From Chloroflexota bacterium (GTDB lineage: Bacteria > Chloroflexota > Dehalococcoidia > GIF9 > UBA5629), in NCBI GenBank assembly GCA_026389695.1, contig JAPLHI010000043.1, forward strand, positions 1-9,666: 9,666 bases of DNA. The letters run 5' to 3'. A program made the translations under genes and the position numbers. The first letter of the stretch is position 1. Every line of letters begins with the position of its first letter. Below, piece by piece: positions 7,183 to 9,666 of this stretch. The notes below the pieces were generated by a model. It saw nothing but the letters and a program-made list of their open reading frames with translations. It made no database searches and had not been told where the DNA came from.

Positions 7183-7212
7183 ATTATAGCAAAATATATA
7201 GATTTACTATAA
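7183..7212 (-). promoter_or_regulatory. Promoter of the regulator-aminotransferase operon (extended -10)
   Basis: On the minus strand TGCTATAAT spans 7183-7191, with TATAAT at 7183-7188. The best -35 partner is poor (TTATAG at 7207-7212, 18-base spacing), which fits an extended -10 promoter. The predicted transcript starts near 7176, giving a leader of about 30 bases. A 15-base stretch at 7187-7201 matches 12 of 15 positions of the E. coli Lrp consensus and overlaps the -10; TGGT-GA-ACCA at 7173-7182 straddles the predicted start of transcription. The rest of the 107-base gap before gatA holds no gene that I can see. Confidence 0.6.
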
Positions 7213-7252
7213 CTCTAATAGCTCCGCTGAATAATAGAAAATCGGGATTCGG

Positions 7253-8713
7253 CTAAGCTGCCGGCTTTTTAGTATGCCACGGGGTCGCCTGCTCATAAGC
7301 GTAGGCCAGGCGAAGCAGTGTTTCTTCGGAGAAATGCTTGCCGATTATCTGCATGCCCACGGGTAATCCGTTAACCATGCCTGCAGGTATGGATACGGCG
7401 GGAACTCCTGCGATGTTGATCGGCAGTGTGCAGACGTCGCTTAAATACATCTGGACGGGATCGTCCGTTTTCTCTCCGATTTTGAAGGCCACCGTCGGTG
7501 ACGTAGGTGTGACCAGGGCGTCATATTTTTTAAACGCCTCTTCAAATTCCTGCTTAATTAACGTGCGCACCTTCTGGGCTTTTACATAGTAGGCATCATA
7601 ATATCCGGCGGACAGCGCGTAAGTGCCCAGCATAATACGCCTTTTCACCTCGGGTCCAAACCCGTATTGCTTGGTTTTCTCCATGGCTTCCCACATTGTT
7701 CCGGCCTCGCGGTATGAATATCCGTATTTCACCCCGTCGTAGCGTGCCAGGTTGGCCGAGGCCTCGGACGGCGCCAGGATATAGTAAATTGCCAGAGCGT
7801 ATTTAGTGTGGGGCAAAGAGACATTCCAATCGATGACGGCGCCCAGCTCCTCCAGCTTTTTAATGGCGGCTTCCAGCGCCTGGCGCACCTCCGGCTGCAT
7901 GCCTTCCACAAAATACTCTCCGGGTACCCCCACACGGAAACCTTTGATGTCCGGCTTCAGGGCTTTAGTGTAATCCGGCACATCCAGAGCAGCGGTTGTG
8001 GAGTCGCGTTTATCGTGTCCCGCTATCACATTCAATACAAGCGCGCAGTCCGTCACATCCTTGGTGATCGGGCCTATCTGATCCAGCGAGCTGGCAAAAG
8101 CCACCAGTCCAAACCTGCTGACCCTACCGTAGGTAGGTTTCATGCCGACCACGCCACAAAATCCTGCCGGTTGACGGATACTGCCGCCGGTGTCCGAACC
8201 CAGCGCATAAATCGCTTCATCTATCGCCACCGCTGCCGCCGATCCGCCACTGCTTCCGCCGGGAACGCAGTCGAGGTTCCAGGGATTATGCGTTGCGAAG
8301 TAGGCTGAGTTTTCCGTGGACGAACCCATGGCGAACTCGTCCATATTGGTTTTGCCCACGATCACTGTATTGACGGCTTTCAGCTTTTCTATAACGGTGG
8401 CGTCGTACGGTGGGATAAAATTCTCCAGCATTTTGGAGGAACAGGTGGTGCGTACGCCCTTGATACACATATTGTCTTTGATCAAAGCAGGCACGCCTGT
8501 CAGGGGCTCGATCTTGCCTTTACTGATAGCTTTATCGGCAGCTTTTGCCGCAGCCATGGCATTTTCCCCGGTAACGGTCATACACGCCCGGACTTTAGCG
8601 TCGACTTTGTTTAAATGTTTTAAGATAGCTTCGGTTAATTCAACAGAAGAGACCTTCTTCTCTTTAAGAAGTTTATGCGATTCATGAATGGTTAACTTAT
8701 GCAGTTCCTGCAT
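7253..8713 (-). CDS. gatA: Asp-tRNA(Asn)/Glu-tRNA(Gln) amidotransferase subunit A
   Basis: GatA is the glutaminase subunit of GatCAB. It releases ammonia from glutamine, which GatB uses to convert misacylated Glu-tRNA(Gln) or Asp-tRNA(Asn) to the correct amide. The 486-residue length is normal. The amidase signature is intact: K79 in VPALIKDN, the cis-Ser S154 in GGSSGGSAAAVA, and the nucleophile S178 in GSDTGGSIRQPA. These fall at the same residue numbers as the catalytic triad of Staphylococcus aureus GatA. The ATG at 8713 has a GGAG site (8720-8723) 6 bases upstream, embedded in the last codons of gatC. The gatC stop is 3 bases before this start, so the two are cotranscribed and probably translationally coupled. 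gatB is not in the window. Confidence 0.98.
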   Translation of the reverse strand: MQELHKLTIHESHKLLKEKKVSSVELTEAILKHLNKVDAKVRACMTVTGENAMAAAKAADKAISKGKIEPLTGVPALIKDNMCIKGVRTTCSSKMLENFIPPYDATVIEKLKAVNTVIVGKTNMDEFAMGSSTENSAYFATHNPWNLDCVPGGSSGGSAAAVAIDEAIYALGSDTGGSIRQPAGFCGVVGMKPTYGRVSRFGLVAFASSLDQIGPITKDVTDCALVLNVIAGHDKRDSTTAALDVPDYTKALKPDIKGFRVGVPGEYFVEGMQPEVRQALEAAIKKLEELGAVIDWNVSLPHTKYALAIYYILAPSEASANLARYDGVKYGYSYREAGTMWEAMEKTKQYGFGPEVKRRIMLGTYALSAGYYDAYYVKAQKVRTLIKQEFEEAFKKYDALVTPTSPTVAFKIGEKTDDPVQMYLSDVCTLPINIAGVPAVSIPAGMVNGLPVGMQIIGKHFSEETLLRLAYAYEQATPWHTKKPAA

Positions 8714-8716
8714 GAA

Positions 8717-9004
8717 TTACTCCAGGACGGCTTTGATTTTAAAAGAGTTATCTTCCTCATCGGGAGCATTGGCCAGCACTTCATTTACCGGCAGGGAAGG
8801 ATAGGGCTCGTCCGGTCGGAAGACATTCTCCAGGGAAATTGACTGGGCTGTGGGTGGCAGGTTTGCGGTATCCACTTGGTTGAGTATCTCGAAGTTCTCC
8901 AAGATATCGGATAGCTGGTGCTGGAACTTCTCGATATCATCCTCGCTCAACCCCAGCCTGGCAAGTAACGCCATATGCTTGACTTCATCTTTGCTTAATT
9001 TCAT
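8717..9004 (-). CDS. gatC: Asp-tRNA(Asn)/Glu-tRNA(Gln) amidotransferase subunit C
   Basis: GatC is the small subunit that wraps around the GatA-GatB interface and stabilises the complex. The 95-residue product has the standard family pattern: N-terminal helices with VKHMALLARLGLSEDDIEKF (about 8-27), a second helix LSDILENFEILNQVDT (about 31-46), the linker LPPTAQ, and NVFRPDEP (about 60-67), followed by a C-terminal strand. The ATG at 9004 has AAGGA (9014-9018) 9 bases upstream. It is the first gene of the gatC-gatA unit and diverges from prfA across 206 bases. Confidence 0.96.
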   Translation of the reverse strand: MKLSKDEVKHMALLARLGLSEDDIEKFQHQLSDILENFEILNQVDTANLPPTAQSISLENVFRPDEPYPSLPVNEVLANAPDEEDNSFKIKAVLE

Positions 9005-9062
9005 ATTACTGAATCCTTAGAATTGGCTATGTGACTGCGATAAGTGAAGAAATAGTGGCAGT

Positions 9063-9091
9063 ATTATAGCATAAACTTATATTTGGTTTTA
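9063..9091 (-). promoter_or_regulatory. gatC-gatA promoter (extended -10)
   Basis: On the minus strand TGCTATAAT spans 9063-9071 with TATAAT at 9063-9068. The -35 position (9086-9091, TAAAAC at 17-base spacing) is weak, as expected for an extended -10 promoter. Transcription would start near 9056, giving a leader of about 50 bases. The palindrome at 9093-9104 lies directly upstream of the -35 position. Confidence 0.6.
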
Positions 9092-9092
9092 T

Positions 9093-9104
9093 CTACGCGC
9101 GTAG
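9093..9104. repeat. 12-bp perfect palindrome, gatC/prfA intergenic
   Basis: CTACGCGCGTAG is its own reverse complement and does not extend further. It lies two bases beyond the weak gatC -35 position. It is a GC-rich island in an AT-rich region, shaped like a dimeric-regulator half-site pair. Its binder is unknown. Confidence 0.6.
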
Positions 9105-9117
9105 TTCCATAAACAGC

Positions 9118-9129
9118 ATATACGTATAT
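9118..9129. repeat. Second 12-bp perfect palindrome, gatC/prfA intergenic
   Basis: ATATACGTATAT is a perfect palindrome whose centre is 25 bp from that of the site at 9093-9104. Both share TACG/CGTA symmetry around the centre. It lies 20 bases upstream of the prfA -35 candidate. Being AT-rich, it is more likely than the first to arise by chance. Confidence 0.5.
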
Positions 9130-9149
9130 AATAAAGTCACGATGCTTAT

Positions 9150-9179
9150 TTGAGTACGTTTTTCATACGATGCTATAAT
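9150..9179 (+). promoter_or_regulatory. prfA promoter (extended -10)
   Basis: TTGAGT (9150-9155, four of six consensus bases) is separated by 18 bases from TATAAT (9174-9179), which carries the TGC extension at 9171-9173. Transcription would start near 9186, leaving a leader of about 25 bases before the ATG at 9211. The 8-mer ACGATGCT covering the start of this -10 also occurs at 9139-9146. Confidence 0.65.
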
Positions 9180-9210
9180 CATGGAGAGTTAAACAGGGCA
9201 TTAATTAACC

Positions 9211-9666
9211 ATGTTGGAAAAATTCGAAGCTATTGGAAAGCACTATGACGAGCTGGGACAGCTTATGGCCCAGCCCGAGGTCTACAACGATTTCCAGCGT
9301 CTGCAATCTCTGGCGCAGGAGAAAGCGGGCATTGAAGATGCCGTGAACAAATACCGGCAGTATAAATCGGTGTGCAATTCCATTAAGGACACGGAAAACA
9401 TGATTGAGCAGGGACTGGATGCCGAGATGCTATCGTTGGCGCGGGATGAGCTTGACGGCTTAAAGGCATCGGAGCAAAAGCTGCTGGAAGAACTGAAACT
9501 GAGCCTGCTGCCTATAGATAACAATGAAATCAAGGATGCCATAGTGGAAATCAGGGCGGGGACCGGCGGTGATGAGGCCGCCTTATTTGCCGCCGACCTT
9601 TATCGCATGTACTTCCGCTATGCCCAGTCAAAGGGATGGCAGGTGGAAATTATCGACAGCAACCAG
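9211..9666 (+). CDS. prfA: Peptide chain release factor 1 (3' end missing)
   Basis: RF1 recognises UAA and UAG stop codons and triggers release of the finished protein on the ribosome. Only the first 152 residues are in the window, with no stop before the right edge. Residues about 1-105 are the charged, helical N-terminal domain. Residues 113-122 read EIRAGTGGDE and continue AALFAADLYRMY, the RF1 PCRF-domain signature; RF2 proteins have AGAGGTEAQDW here, so this is RF1. The PxT anticodon-like motif and the GGQ catalytic loop lie beyond the window. The only ribosome-site candidate, AGGG at 9195-9198, is 12 bases from the ATG, which is far. The start is supported by the typical MLEKFEAIGKHYDEL beginning. 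Confidence 0.96.
   Translation, partial: MLEKFEAIGKHYDELGQLMAQPEVYNDFQRLQSLAQEKAGIEDAVNKYRQYKSVCNSIKDTENMIEQGLDAEMLSLARDELDGLKASEQKLLEELKLSLLPIDNNEIKDAIVEIRAGTGGDEAALFAADLYRMYFRYAQSKGWQVEIIDSNQ

Noticed and set aside
7250..7270. Hairpin CGGC/GCCG with a T-run near the gatA stop
   Set aside because: The stem is only 4 bp, and the T-run is on the plus strand, where no gene is being transcribed towards it; for gatA the orientation is wrong.
7808..8308. Open frame of 166 codons opposite gatA
   Set aside because: It mirrors the coding pattern of gatA, covers the strongly conserved amidase region and has a composition (rich in H, R, Q) typical of an antisense shadow.
9181..9192. Tiny upstream reading frame ATG-GAG-AGT-TAA before prfA
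   Set aside because: The predicted transcription start (near 9186) falls inside it, so it would not be present in the RNA.

Overview
The window is a stretch of bacterial housekeeping genes with about 50 percent GC by eye. All nine protein-coding genes are intact within the visible sequence; recG is cut by the left edge and prfA by the right edge. The mix of a 553-residue ArgS, GatC-GatA, a TrpRS with an iron-sulfur-type cysteine set and an Lrp/AsnC regulator beside a class I/II aminotransferase suggests an uncultured anaerobic bacterium, perhaps a Dehalococcoidia-like Chloroflexota. That placement is an impression from protein character and gene company, not a proof. I see no mobile element, CRISPR array, tRNA, rRNA or phage gene.

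Left block, plus strand, 1-5419: recG (3' part), argS, trpS and an inositol-monophosphatase-family gene read in one direction. The gaps are 44 and 62 bases, and the last two genes overlap by 8 bases. A candidate promoter with a perfect TATAAT lies just before argS, inside an 8-bp inverted repeat.

Middle block, minus strand, 5426-7145: an Lrp/AsnC-type regulator is followed by a class I/II aminotransferase (start best placed at the ATG at 6622). The aminotransferase meets the phosphatase gene tail to tail with only 6 bases between stop codons.

Right block: gatC-gatA on the minus strand (7253-9004) and prfA on the plus strand from 9211 diverge from a 206-bp intergenic region. It carries two promoter candidates and two perfect 12-bp palindromes centred 25 bp apart. 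The lrp, gatC and prfA promoters share the identical 9-mer TGCTATAAT, an extended -10 element.

Most genes serve translation: arginyl- and tryptophanyl-tRNA synthetases, two subunits of the tRNA-dependent amidotransferase and peptide release factor 1. RecG serves replication-fork repair. The regulator-aminotransferase pair is probably a small amino-acid-metabolism unit. I do not find a new multi-gene system here. The points most worth checking are the probable [4Fe-4S] TrpRS and the palindromes in the gatC/prfA region.
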